Shown here: piece after piece, positions 25,516-33,978 of the stretch
Layout: every line of letters begins with the position of its first letter
Numbering within the stretch: the stretch's first letter is position 1
DNA from: Amycolatopsis nalaikhensis
GTDB taxonomy: Bacteria > Actinomycetota > Actinomycetes > Mycobacteriales > Pseudonocardiaceae
Reading direction: 5' to 3'
DNA: 64,000 nucleotides
NCBI RefSeq assembly: GCF_030264295.1
Contig: NZ_CP127173.1
Coordinates: forward strand, 4,719,501-4,783,500
Position numbers and translations under genes: made by a program
Notes under the pieces: generated by a model
Database searches by the model: none
Told to the model about the DNA's origin: nothing
What the model saw: the letters and a program-made list of their open reading frames with translations, nothing else

Positions 25516-26193
25516 GTGTCCGTCGATGCCTCGGGGCTGGAGAGCGAGCGGCACCTGCTCGAGCGCAGCGGCACGGCCGAACGGGTCGCCGCGATCCTGC
25601 GTCAATACATCACGGACGGCGTCTTCGCCCCCGGTGAACGGCTGTCCGAGCCGGTGATCAGCTCGGCGCTCGGCGTCTCGCGCAACACGCTGCGCGAGTC
25701 GTTCCAGCTGCTGGCCCACGAGCGGCTGGCCGTGCACGAGCTGAACCGCGGCGTATTCGTGCGCGAGCTGACCACCGACGACATCGAAGACCTCTACGTC
25801 GTGCGCCGCGCCACCGAGTGCGGGGCGTTGCGCCGCGCCGCCGAGCTGGCCACTGTGGACCTGTCCGGGCTGGAGCGGGCGCTGGCCGACGGGCGTGCGG
25901 CGGCCGCCGCCGAGGACTGGCCGTCGGTCGGCACCGCCAGCATCCACTTCCACCAGGCGCTGGCGGACCTCGCGGGCAGCGAGCGGATCTCGGCGACCAT
26001 GCGCCAGGTGCTCGCCGAGACCCGGCTGTTCTTCGTGCTCAACGAAAACACGCGCGAGTTCTACGAGCCGTTCCTCGACTGCCACGAGCGGATCCTGCGC
26101 GACCTGCGCCGGGGTCGCTTCGCCGCCGCGGAGGCCGCGCTGGACCGCTACCTGCGCGACGCCGAAGCCCGGTTGCTGGAGCTGAGCGCGTAG
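25516..26193 (+). CDS. GntR family regulator, FCD type (second)
   Basis: The 225-residue protein has a winged helix (about residues 15-80; VAAILRQYITDGVFAPGERL, then ALGVSRNTLRESFQLL) and an FCD ligand domain whose histidine is in SIHFHQALADLAGS. GTG at 25516 lies 4 bases after the SDR stop, so it is the last gene of the ThDP-hyuA-hyuB-SDR operon and probably autoregulates. The perfect 25-bp inverted repeat in the operon promoter at 19338 fits the FCD consensus and is the best operator candidate. It is a different subtype from the GntR at 5600 by sequence. Confidence 0.9.
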   Translation: MSVDASGLESERHLLERSGTAERVAAILRQYITDGVFAPGERLSEPVISSALGVSRNTLRESFQLLAHERLAVHELNRGVFVRELTTDDIEDLYVVRRATECGALRRAAELATVDLSGLERALADGRAAAAAEDWPSVGTASIHFHQALADLAGSERISATMRQVLAETRLFFVLNENTREFYEPFLDCHERILRDLRRGRFAAAEAALDRYLRDAEARLLELSA

Positions 26194-26411
26194 GGGAACG
26201 CCACCGTGAACGCGAACGGCCGGCGCGAAGTCGTCGGCCGGTAGGTCCCGTCGGCACCGGCCGACCAGCCGACCCAGGCGATCGTGCGGACGACGGTGCC
26301 CACGACGACCGGGTCGGCGGGCCGGGCCTCGGCGCCCGGTGCCGAGGCGAGGAGCACGACGGCCACGGCGGCGACGATCGTCGTGCGTCCGGTGAACACG
26401 ACCCCACTCAA
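26148..26411 (-). CDS. possible small secreted protein
   Basis: This 87-codon frame starts at ATG 26411 with a convincing signal-peptide pattern (TIVAAVAVVLLASAPGAEARP). A short mature part follows (DPVVVGTVVRTIAWVGWSAG). It overlaps the 3' end of gntR by 46 bases, and the last part antisense to gntR looks non-native, so it may be a truncated remnant. It is divergent from the HTH gene at 26485, with a 20-bp near-palindrome between. No family recognised. Confidence 0.4.
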   Translation of the reverse strand: MSGVVFTGRTTIVAAVAVVLLASAPGAEARPADPVVVGTVVRTIAWVGWSAGADGTYRPTTSRRPFAFTVAFPYALSSSNRASASRR

Positions 26412-26437
26412 CCGGCTCGGCGGCGCCGGGCGGAAAG

Positions 26438-26457
26438 GATTCGAGCCGGTTCAAATC
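26438..26457. promoter_or_regulatory. 20-bp near-palindrome upstream of HTH gene
   Basis: The element starts GATTCGAGCC and ends GGTTCAAATC and is self-complementary at 16 of 20 positions. It lies 28 bases upstream of the GTG of the HTH gene and also upstream of the small divergent frame, the expected place for an autoregulatory operator. Confidence 0.45.
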
Positions 26458-26484
26458 GGCCGCCGCGGCTGTTACCGTCGGGCG

Positions 26485-27459
26485 GTGTTCACCCTGCGGG
26501 TCGACGCCGAGACGGTGGCGAGGACGAGGTTTTCGCCGTCACCGGCGGCGGAGTCCCTGGCCTGGCTGAAGCTCGCCGCCGGCCCGGGGCGCCACCCGGT
26601 GTTCGGGGACCCGGGCCCGCTCGCCCGCGCGGCCCTCACCCACCCGGACGTCGCCCTGCTCCTGGACCTGCTGCCGCGCACCGGCGAGGTCTACACCCCC
26701 GACCTGCTCACCCCGCAGCCGGGCACCGCCACCCGGCCCGGCGACCTGCTCGACGAACAGCTCGCGCGGATCGAGGCGGCCACCCCGGACGACGTCGAAG
26801 AGCAGGTCTTCGCCTACACGCGGGTGCACTGGTCCAGGCCGGTGCCGGTCGAGGCGCGGCGGAGCGCCGAGTCGGGGACGATGCCCCGGCGCCTGGCGAA
26901 CGGGCTCGCCCGGTTCTGGCGCGACGCGCTGGCCGAAGACTGGGCGGGCCTGCACTCGGTCGTCGACCGCGATATCGCCCACCGCGCGAAGACCATCACC
27001 ACGCGGGGCATCGGCGCGGCGCTCGGCTCGCTGCACCCCACCATCGGCTGGACGGGCGACGCGATCACCCTCGCCAAGCCGTTCGACGGCGAGGTCGACA
27101 TTTCGGGACGGGAGCTGGTGCTCGCCCCCGGCGTGCTCAGCTGGCCCGGCACCAGCATCCAGATCGACGTGCCGGGCCAGGTCGTCCTGTGCTACCCCGC
27201 GTACGGCGTCGGCGCGGGCGACGCGCGACCCGGGCCGATCGCGGCGGTGGTCGGGACCGCCCGGGCGGCGCTGCTGGCGGACCTCGAAACCGCGCGGTCC
27301 ACCGCGGAGCTCGCCGCCCGGGCCGGGTACGCGCCGGGCACCGTCTCCTACCACCTCACCGCGCTGCACCGCGCGGGCCTGGTCAGCAAGGTCCGGGACG
27401 GGCGGTACGTGCTGTACCGGCGGACGCCGCAGGCCGCGGTGCTGCTGGAAGGCGCCTGA
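26485..27459 (+). CDS. HTH regulator with C-terminal winged helix (ArsR-like)
   Basis: The 324-residue protein has about 240 residues of unrecognised N-terminal domain (FTLRVDAETVARTRFSPSPA, then AYTRVHWSRPVPVEARR). A C-terminal winged helix follows (RSTAELAARAGYAPGTVSYH, then LHRAGLVSKVRDGRYVLYRR). That layout matches actinobacterial ArsR/DUF5937-type regulators. GTG at 26485 is chosen because the frame upstream crosses the putative operator. It sits between the hyuAB operon and the CoA-transferase gene and might regulate the latter, but it may be unrelated. Confidence 0.78.
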   Translation: MFTLRVDAETVARTRFSPSPAAESLAWLKLAAGPGRHPVFGDPGPLARAALTHPDVALLLDLLPRTGEVYTPDLLTPQPGTATRPGDLLDEQLARIEAATPDDVEEQVFAYTRVHWSRPVPVEARRSAESGTMPRRLANGLARFWRDALAEDWAGLHSVVDRDIAHRAKTITTRGIGAALGSLHPTIGWTGDAITLAKPFDGEVDISGRELVLAPGVLSWPGTSIQIDVPGQVVLCYPAYGVGAGDARPGPIAAVVGTARAALLADLETARSTAELAARAGYAPGTVSYHLTALHRAGLVSKVRDGRYVLYRRTPQAAVLLEGA

Positions 27460-27571
27460 CCCAGCCCATCGGCGGAGTGACCGTCGTCTATGTCCGTCGG
27501 TAAGTAATCCATTTCCCGGGCCGCGGGAGGTAGAAAGGGCGGGACGTCCCCAGCTCGACGAGGAGCCGCTG

Positions 27572-28759
27572 ATGCCCGACGGATTCCGCCCGCTCGACGG
27601 GATCAAGGTCGTCGACCTGTCCCGCATCCTCGCCGGGCCGTACTGCACGCAGTACCTCGGCGAGATGGGTGCCGACGTCGTGAAGGTCGAGCCGCCGGGG
27701 CACGGCGACGACACCCGCGGCTGGGGGCCGCCCTTCGTCGGGGAGAGCGACGAGGCCGTCTACTACCTGGCCGCGAACCGGAACAAACGCGGGATCGTGC
27801 TCGACCTCAAGAGCGACCGCGGCCAGGAGGCGTTGCGGCGGCTGGTCGCCGGGGCCGACGTGCTCGTCGAGAACTTCCGGCCGGGGACGCTCGAGAAGTG
27901 GGGGATCGGCTACGACGCGCTCTCGGAGCTGAACCCGCGGCTGATCCACGTGTCGATCACCGGGTTCGGGCAGACCGGGCCCTACCGCGACCGCGCGGGC
28001 TACGACCTGGTCGCGCAGGCGCTTGGCGGCGTGATGTCGCTGACCGGCGAGCCCGACGGCGCGCCGGCGAAGGTCGGGCTGCCCGTGGCGGACCTCAACG
28101 CCGGGACGTGGGCGATCATCGCGGTGCTGATGGCGCTGCAGGCCCGGCACACGACCGGCCGCGGCCAGTACCTCGACGTGTCGCTTTTGGACAGTCAGCT
28201 GGCGTGGCACGTCTACGCCGCGGGCGCGCACTTCTACGACGCGCCGCGGCCGCGCCGGATGGGCTCGGCGCACCCGAGCATCGTCCCGTACCAGGCCTAC
28301 CACGTCGCCGACGGCTGGCTGATCATCGCCGTCGGCAGCGAAAAGCTGTGGCAGGCCTTCTGCGGGGTGCTCGACCTCGACATCGCCGCCGACCCGCGGT
28401 TCGCGTCGAACGCCGCCCGCGCGGCCCACCGCGACGCGCTGAACGCCCTGCTCGAACCCGTGCTGCTGACCCGCACGGTCGCCGAGTGGACGAAGTCCTT
28501 CGACGCGGCGGGCATCCCGGCGGCCCCGATCAACGAGATCGACGACGTCTACGCCGACCCGTGGACGGCCGCGCGCGACCAGGTGGTCCGGCTGCCGCAC
28601 CCGACCGTGGGCACCTACCTGGGCACGGGGTTCCCGGTGAAGGCGTCGGACACCCCGGCCCGGCCGACCTCAGCACCGCCGACACTCGGGCAGCACACCG
28701 CGGAAGTCCTCGCCGAGCTGGGCTACTCGGCCGAGGAGATCGCGGAGTTCCTGGACTGA
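27572..28759 (+). CDS. CaiB/BaiF family CoA-transferase
   Basis: This 395-residue class III CoA-transferase moves CoA between carboxylic acids. Family segments are the start FRPLDGIKVVDLSRILAGPY, LVENFRPGTLEKWG and the catalytic aspartate D174 in LPVADLNAGTW. ATG at 27572 follows CGAGGAG. It is about 110 bases after the HTH gene and 93 bases before the aminotransferase on the same strand. In the context of the hyuAB genes it could activate an acid product for further breakdown. Confidence 0.92.
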   Translation: MPDGFRPLDGIKVVDLSRILAGPYCTQYLGEMGADVVKVEPPGHGDDTRGWGPPFVGESDEAVYYLAANRNKRGIVLDLKSDRGQEALRRLVAGADVLVENFRPGTLEKWGIGYDALSELNPRLIHVSITGFGQTGPYRDRAGYDLVAQALGGVMSLTGEPDGAPAKVGLPVADLNAGTWAIIAVLMALQARHTTGRGQYLDVSLLDSQLAWHVYAAGAHFYDAPRPRRMGSAHPSIVPYQAYHVADGWLIIAVGSEKLWQAFCGVLDLDIAADPRFASNAARAAHRDALNALLEPVLLTRTVAEWTKSFDAAGIPAAPINEIDDVYADPWTAARDQVVRLPHPTVGTYLGTGFPVKASDTPARPTSAPPTLGQHTAEVLAELGYSAEEIAEFLD

Positions 28760-28852
28760 CCGGCCAGTCCGGGCCGCCGAACTGTGCACGACGGAGTGTT
28801 CGCACTCGCCGCCCCGCCCTGGTAGGGATGGGGGCAGGACTGAGGAGGACCG

Positions 28853-30121
28853 ATGGCAGCACAGCACGCCCTTTGGCACCCGTTCGCCGACATGGGCGCG
28901 GTCGAGCACGACCGGATGGTGATCACCCGCGGCGAGGGCTCGTACGTCTGGGACGACGCGGGCCGCCGGTACTTCGACGCGACGGCGTCGCTCTGGTACG
29001 CGAACTTCGGCCACGGGCGCCCGGAGATCACCGACGCTGTCGCCGCGCAGCTGCGGACGCTCGACTCGTACAACCTGTTCGGCTACAACGCGAACCAGCC
29101 GGCGATCGACCTCGCCGACCGCGTCGCCGCGCTGGCGCCGACGCCGGGTTCGAAGGTGTTCTTCGGTTCGGGCGGCGGTGACGTCATCGACACGGCCGTC
29201 AAGCTCGCGCGGGCGTACTTCGCGCAGACCGGCCGCCCGGAGAAGGTCCACGTCATCGGCCGGACGCAGGGCTACCACGGCACGCACGGGTTCGGCACCG
29301 CCGTCGGCGGCATCCCGGCCAACGCGACCGGCGTCGGCCCGCAGCCGCCGGAGTTCTCGCACGTCCCGTACGACGACGCCGCGGCCCTCGAAGCCGAGAT
29401 CACCCGGGTGGGTGCGTCCCGCGTGGCCGCGTTCTTCTGCGAGCCGGTGATCGGCGCGGGCGGCGTGCTGCTCCCACCGGACGGGTACATCGAGGAGGTG
29501 GCGGCGATCTGCCGCCGTCACGACGTGCTGTTCGTCGCCGACTGCGTGATCGCGGCGTGGGGCCGGCTGGGCACGTGGTTCGGCATCGACCGCTGGGCGG
29601 TCCAGCCGGACATGATCACCACGGCCAAGGGCATCACCGGCGGGACGATCCCGCTGGGCGCGCTGATCGTCGCCCCGCGCGTGGCCGAGCCGTTCTTCAC
29701 CGGCGAGCCGGGCGCGCCGATCTTCCGCCATGGCGCGACGTACGCGGGGCACCCGGTGGCCTGCGCCGCGGGCCTGGCGACGCTGGACATCTACGAGCGC
29801 GACGGCCTGATCCCGCGCGGCCGCGAGCTGGAAAAGCCGTTGGCCGACGCGGTTTCCGCGGCGAGCGGGCACCCGCTGGTGGCCGAAGTCCGCGCCGGGC
29901 TCGGCTTCCTCGCCGCGGTGGAGCTGACGGCGGAGGTCATGGACGCCGACCCGGGTGCGCCGGTGAAGCTGCAGCGCGCCTGCCGCGACGAGGGCGTGAT
30001 CGTGCGCAACCTCGGCCGCGGGATCGCGGTGTCGCCGCCGTTGATCGCGGCCGAGCCCGAGCTGGACCTGCTGGCCACGGCGCTCCCGAAGGCCTTGGAC
30101 CGCCTGGCCGCCCAGCGCTGA
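28853..30121 (+). CDS. class III aminotransferase
   Basis: This 422-residue PLP enzyme of the omega-amino acid:pyruvate transaminase group has the Schiff-base lysine K259 in MITTAKGITGG and the pyridine-nitrogen aspartate D230. The usual DE(V/I) motif reads D-C-V here (VADCVIAAWGRLG), with C231 replacing Glu. ATG at 28853 follows GAGGA. The gene ends 7 bases before a hairpin repeat. A second, separate class III aminotransferase at 461-1718 is broken, so this one could partly compensate if their substrates overlap, which is speculation. Confidence 0.9.
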   Translation: MAAQHALWHPFADMGAVEHDRMVITRGEGSYVWDDAGRRYFDATASLWYANFGHGRPEITDAVAAQLRTLDSYNLFGYNANQPAIDLADRVAALAPTPGSKVFFGSGGGDVIDTAVKLARAYFAQTGRPEKVHVIGRTQGYHGTHGFGTAVGGIPANATGVGPQPPEFSHVPYDDAAALEAEITRVGASRVAAFFCEPVIGAGGVLLPPDGYIEEVAAICRRHDVLFVADCVIAAWGRLGTWFGIDRWAVQPDMITTAKGITGGTIPLGALIVAPRVAEPFFTGEPGAPIFRHGATYAGHPVACAAGLATLDIYERDGLIPRGRELEKPLADAVSAASGHPLVAEVRAGLGFLAAVELTAEVMDADPGAPVKLQRACRDEGVIVRNLGRGIAVSPPLIAAEPELDLLATALPKALDRLAAQR

Positions 30122-30127
30122 CGTCTG

Positions 30128-30170
30128 GAATGACTCATTCAGGACCTCCGAGGACCTGAATGAGTCATTC
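30128..30170. repeat. hairpin repeat copy 1, likely bidirectional terminator
   Basis: Perfect 16-bp arms GAATGACTCATTCAGG (30128-30143) and CCTGAATGAGTCATTC (30155-30170) enclose an 11-base loop. Each arm contains the palindrome TGAATGA-S-TCATTCA. It lies between the 3' ends of two convergent genes (stops at 30121 and 30179). A related copy is at 36305-36353 in the same kind of position. I see no U-run. Confidence 0.75.
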
Positions 30171-30178
30171 AAGACCGC

Positions 30179-30616
30179 TCAGGAGACGCAGAACTCGTTG
30201 CCCTCCGGGTCGGTCATGGTCACCCAGCTGTGCGGGCCCTGCCGACCCCGGTGGAGGAACGTCGCGCCCCGCTCCTGCAGCTTCTGCAAAGCCGATTCGA
30301 CGTTGTCCGCGCCGACCCAGACGTCGAGGTGCAGCCGGTTCTTCACGGTCTTCTTCTCCGGAACCTCCTGGAAGAGCACCCGGCGCGGCGGCCCGTCCGG
30401 TGGGGAGTCCGGGTGGCGGATCGCCGCCCCCGTTCTCCAGACCAGCGCGCCGCGGTGCGTCCGGGTCTCCTCCTCCTTCGCGTACCCCTTCGCGATCATC
30501 TCGCGGATGAACTCTTCGTCCGTCGGTTCCACGGACCAGCCGAGCGTCTCGGCCCACCAGTCGGCGAGCACGTGCGGGTCGGCCGAGTCCACCACTACCT
30601 GGAAGTCATGCGCCAT
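30179..30616 (-). CDS. VOC (glyoxalase/bleomycin-resistance-like) family protein
   Basis: The 145-residue protein has the paired beta-alpha-beta-beta-beta pattern of the VOC superfamily: FQVVVDSADPHVLADWWAET, then NRLHLDVWVG with the metal-type His, and a final VTMTDPEGNEFCVS. It is the Glyoxalase_6-like type common in actinobacteria. Function is unassigned; no resistance partner is nearby. ATG at 30616 is overlapped by the end of a small upstream gene on the same strand. Confidence 0.85.
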   Translation of the reverse strand: MAHDFQVVVDSADPHVLADWWAETLGWSVEPTDEEFIREMIAKGYAKEEETRTHRGALVWRTGAAIRHPDSPPDGPPRRVLFQEVPEKKTVKNRLHLDVWVGADNVESALQKLQERGATFLHRGRQGPHSWVTMTDPEGNEFCVS

Positions 30617-30792
30617 ACCGGCACGTTAACGACCGAGTCCGACATTTTTCGCAACGCCGGGTCCTCGGGCACCACCGTGAAGCGCCACTTGTCCACGCCG
30701 CCGCCCATGATTTCGGCGTACCGGCGCGCGCCGTCGGCGTTGGCGAACCGCACCTGCTGACCGTTCGTCAGGTGGGTGATCTTGACCGCCAT
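30595..30792 (-). CDS. small hypothetical protein
   Basis: A 65-residue soluble protein starts at ATG 30792, with GGGAGG upstream at good spacing, and overlaps the VOC gene start by 22 bases. The sequence MAVKITHLTNGQQVRFANAD with RRYAEIMGGGVDKWRFTVVP reads as a small mixed alpha-beta protein. I do not recognise the family. Coupled translation with the VOC gene is likely. Confidence 0.6.
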   Translation of the reverse strand: MAVKITHLTNGQQVRFANADGARRYAEIMGGGVDKWRFTVVPEDPALRKMSDSVVNVPVWRMTSR

Positions 30793-30925
30793 GACAACCT
30801 CCCGAAGTCTGTGGGCCGGCCCGCGGAGCTTCCCCCTCCGGGACCGGCTCGCACAGTAGAACACATGTTCGACCCGCCGCGCCAGTGGATCCCCCGAGAA
30901 GGGGAGAAAACCACAAAAGCGCAGG

Positions 30926-31429
30926 TCAGAGCGGTCGGATCATCGCCACGCGCGGCCAGGCGTCCAGGCCCCGCGCCGCCTCCGCGCGGCGGATCGCGCG
31001 CAGCCCGTCGCCGATTTCCGCGTCGTCGAGGACCCGGAACCGCAGCCGCTCGTAGTAGGGCGCGTTCCACGGCACGGCCGCGAACGTCGTGAGCGTCAAC
31101 GCCGGGAGCCCGCGGGAAACCGCCCACTCCGCGAGCGCCTCGATCAGCGCGCTCCCGAGCCCGCGCCGCGCGTGGCTCGGCCGGACCGAGACCTGCTCGA
31201 CGTGCGCGTGGCCGTCGACGACCTCCGCGATGAGATACGCGACCGGGCGGTCTTCGTCGTCGACGCTCACCCACGCGCGCCCGTCGGCCTGGTAGGGCGT
31301 CAGCTCCGCCGCCGAACCCGGGTCGTCGTCGGCGATCGCGGTCATGTCGAGGGCGCGGAAGAGGCCGCCCGCCTCGCGTTCGATGTCGATCAACGCGGGC
31401 AGGTCGTCGGGGCGCGCGAGCCGGATCAC
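30926..31429 (-). CDS. GNAT family N-acetyltransferase
   Basis: The 167-residue GNAT protein begins IRLARPDDLPALIDIEREAG and has acetyl-CoA motif A as VEQVSVRPSHARRGLGSALI, with the R-R-G-L-G-S phosphate-binding loop. It acetylates an unknown small molecule or protein amine. The size is normal. It is separated from the IclR gene by 31 bases on the same strand. Confidence 0.88.
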   Translation of the reverse strand: MIRLARPDDLPALIDIEREAGGLFRALDMTAIADDDPGSAAELTPYQADGRAWVSVDDEDRPVAYLIAEVVDGHAHVEQVSVRPSHARRGLGSALIEALAEWAVSRGLPALTLTTFAAVPWNAPYYERLRFRVLDDAEIGDGLRAIRRAEAARGLDAWPRVAMIRPL

Positions 31430-31460
31430 CCCGGCATTCCTACGCGCCCGCCGCGGATTT

Positions 31461-32249
31461 TCACAGCGAATAAGACGAAATCGTCCGCTGGATGCGGATC
31501 GCGTACCCCTGCAAGGCCGTGATCGCGGTGTGCCGGGCCTCCTCGGTGATCCGCGCGGCCGGGCCCGCCATGCTCAGCACGGTGGGCCGCCGCCCCGGCG
31601 TCAGCACGGGCACGGAACACGCCCAGACGCCTTCGTCGATTTCGCCGGAGCTGACCGCGTACCGGTTTTCCATCGCGTGTTTCAGCTCGTCGCGCAGGGC
31701 GGTGCCGCGCTGCTCGACGATCGAGGGCAGCCGCCGGTCGCGTTCCATCTCCGGCAGCAGGGCGAGCAGCATCTTCCCCGAAGCGCCGAGCCCGAGCGGC
31801 ATCGAATGCCCCGGCTCGAACGTGAACCGCATGGCGCGGTCGCATTCGACGCGGTCCGCGCACACGGCGGCGTCGCCGAACTGCTGGAACAGCATCACCG
31901 TTTCGCCGAGCTCCCGCGCCGCCTCTTCCATGGCGGGCTTCGCGAGCCCCACGAGGTCGTTCGCCAGCTGCGCGGCACGCGCCAGCGGCATCACCTGGCT
32001 GGTCAGGTGGTAGTGCCCGGCGCGGCCCTCCTCCAGCAGCTGCAGCTCCTTGAGCAGGGCGACGTAGCGGTAGGTCGTCGCGACCGGGGTGCCGATCGTC
32101 GCCGCGAGCTCGGCGACGCTGGCCTCCCAGCGGCGTTCGGAAAAGGCGAGCAGCAGCTGCAGGACCTTCCGGGAACTGCTGGCGCCGGGGGTGCGGCGCG
32201 GCGTGGTGGTGGCGGAACCGTCGACGGCACTGACGGCAGGCGTCATCAT
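31461..32249 (-). CDS. IclR family transcriptional regulator
   Basis: The 262-residue protein has an N-terminal winged helix (SSRKVLQLLLAFSERRWEAS; recognition region GTPVATTYRYVALLKELQLL) and a C-terminal IclR ligand domain (LFQQFGDAAVCADRVEC; LGLGASGKMLLALLP; VPVLTPGRRPTVLSMAGPA). ATG at 32249, with an alternative ATG at 32246, is preceded by GAGAGG. IclR proteins regulate catabolic or multidrug genes. No obvious target gene is adjacent except the GNAT gene downstream. Confidence 0.9.
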   Translation of the reverse strand: MMTPAVSAVDGSATTTPRRTPGASSSRKVLQLLLAFSERRWEASVAELAATIGTPVATTYRYVALLKELQLLEEGRAGHYHLTSQVMPLARAAQLANDLVGLAKPAMEEAARELGETVMLFQQFGDAAVCADRVECDRAMRFTFEPGHSMPLGLGASGKMLLALLPEMERDRRLPSIVEQRGTALRDELKHAMENRYAVSSGEIDEGVWACSVPVLTPGRRPTVLSMAGPAARITEEARHTAITALQGYAIRIQRTISSYSL

Positions 32250-32418
32250 GACCTCTCGGTGAGACAAAACGACCTTCGCTATCACGCGGGGTGAATAAAT
32301 TAGCACGGTGTGTGAAAGGAAGGCCAGCATTCCCCGGCGGTAACGCCCGTGAGGAGCACGACCGGACAATGAATATCCACCTAAAACCGCCGAACTGCAT
32401 TTCCGGTGTAGTGGAACG
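32250..32418. other. non-coding gap upstream of iclR
   Basis: This 169-base AT-richer gap lies upstream of the IclR start and past the stop of the PH-domain gene. It presumably holds the iclR promoter; I see no strong palindrome or hairpin in it. Confidence 0.4.
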
Positions 32419-33978
32419 TCAGTCCCGCTCACCGGTGAGGAACGGCGTCAGCAGCCCGGGAACGGCCCGGTCGGCGAGCGCCAGACCGTCGGCCTCGCCG
32501 ACGTCGAGCACCCGGTAGTGGCCCTTGCCCGCGGCGACCGGCGCGATGATCGTGACCAGCCCGGCCCGGCGCTGGAAGTACGAGCGCTCGACGACGATCC
32601 CGGTCATCCCGTCGCAGCGGACCGCCGCCGTGCCGCGGTCCAGCGAACCCGAGCGCGTCACCAGGTAGCGGCCGGTGAGCGCGTGCCCGAGCCCGCGGTA
32701 GCGGTCCCAGCCGACGAGCGCGGCGACCGGCAGCAGCACCAGCGCGGCCTGCCACGGCCAGTCCGGCAGGGCCCCGAGCCACGCCAGTCCGTAGAGCGCC
32801 GCGGCGAGCAGCAGCACGCTGACGACGGCGCGGGAGAGCCGCCGGTACAGGGCCCGGCGCGGGTGGCGCGTCAACGGCGTCGCCGCCGGGTCCTCACCGA
32901 GCACCTCCGCGACGACTTCGTGCGCTTTCGCGAGCGGCGCGGGCGGGAGCAGCAGCCCGCCGCTCTTGTCCGCGCCCTTGCCTTCGCGCAGCCCGCCCGC
33001 GATCGCGACGCAGCGGGCGCCGCCGGCCAGCCGCAGCGGCAGCGGCTCGCGGATCTCCACGCCGCGCAGGCGGTCCTCCTCGATCGACACCGAGCGCGTC
33101 GTGATCAGCCCGCGCCGGATGTGCAGGGTGCCGGCGGGTTCGCGGGTGAGCCTGAAGTTCCAGAACGAGAGCACGTACCCGCCGACCGACAGGATCGAGA
33201 CGAGCACCAGCAGCCCGGCGGCGGCGAGCACCAGGCTCAGCCACGTCGGCGTGTCGGCGAAGTGCCCGACGACCGTCTGCACCAGCGAGAACTGGATCGG
33301 GTCGAAGTGCAGTTCGTGCGCGAAGTGGTAGACGGTGCCGACCGCGGCACCCACGACGGCCAGCCCGGACAGCGTGAACGGCGCGTACCGCAGCCACTTC
33401 CTGTCGACGGCGGCGACGAGCTGCTCGGGCGGCGCTTGCTCGGTGACCGCCTCGGCCTTGCGGTGCAACAGGAGCGTCCGCAGCCGCTGGGCCTCGGCGA
33501 TGGTGACGGCGTCGAGCACGAGCTCGTCCTTGCCCGGCCCCTTGCCGTGCGAGTGCCGCCCGGTGCCGATCCGCGCGGCGGCGAGGGAGAACAGCCGGTG
33601 CTTCGGCTCGGAGGTGACGTCGACCGTGCGGATCCGGTCGCGCGGGATGGCCCGCTGCTTGCGCAGCAGCAGCCCGGTGTGCCACTCGACCTGCGTCGCG
33701 GTGATCCGGTAGCGCGAGGTCAGCACGTGCGAGACGCCGGTGAACACGGCGACCGCGGTGAAGACCAGGCCGACCCACTGCCACGGTTCGCCGTGCCCGA
33801 ACAGCAACGCGCCCAGCAGGACCGGCAGCGACTTCACCAGGTCCAGCACCGGCCGGATGAGCAGCATGCGCCGGTCGAGGTGGTGCCAGGGCGCGTCCTG
33901 CGTGCCTTCGGCGGGCGGCGTCACTACCTCGGTGTCCTCTGCCGCCTCCGCGGGAAAGAGTGCGTCGGCGGGGCTCAC
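32419..33978 (-). CDS. membrane protein with bacterial PH domains (YdbT-like)
   Basis: The 519-residue membrane protein has several hydrophobic segments near residues 40-80, 200-260 and 390-430. Repeated bPH2-type domains are visible as SRYRITATQVEWHTGLLLRK, GTLHIRRGLITTRSVSIEED and GRYLVTRSGSLDRGTAAVRC. It matches the YdbT family, which pairs with YdbS-type small PH proteins. GTG at 33978 overlaps the upstream PH gene stop (GTGA), so they form a two-gene operon. Bacillus YdbS/YdbT were linked to resistance to certain antimicrobial peptides; that role here is only inferred. Confidence 0.88.
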   Translation of the reverse strand: MSPADALFPAEAAEDTEVVTPPAEGTQDAPWHHLDRRMLLIRPVLDLVKSLPVLLGALLFGHGEPWQWVGLVFTAVAVFTGVSHVLTSRYRITATQVEWHTGLLLRKQRAIPRDRIRTVDVTSEPKHRLFSLAAARIGTGRHSHGKGPGKDELVLDAVTIAEAQRLRTLLLHRKAEAVTEQAPPEQLVAAVDRKWLRYAPFTLSGLAVVGAAVGTVYHFAHELHFDPIQFSLVQTVVGHFADTPTWLSLVLAAAGLLVLVSILSVGGYVLSFWNFRLTREPAGTLHIRRGLITTRSVSIEEDRLRGVEIREPLPLRLAGGARCVAIAGGLREGKGADKSGGLLLPPAPLAKAHEVVAEVLGEDPAATPLTRHPRRALYRRLSRAVVSVLLLAAALYGLAWLGALPDWPWQAALVLLPVAALVGWDRYRGLGHALTGRYLVTRSGSLDRGTAAVRCDGMTGIVVERSYFQRRAGLVTIIAPVAAGKGHYRVLDVGEADGLALADRAVPGLLTPFLTGERD

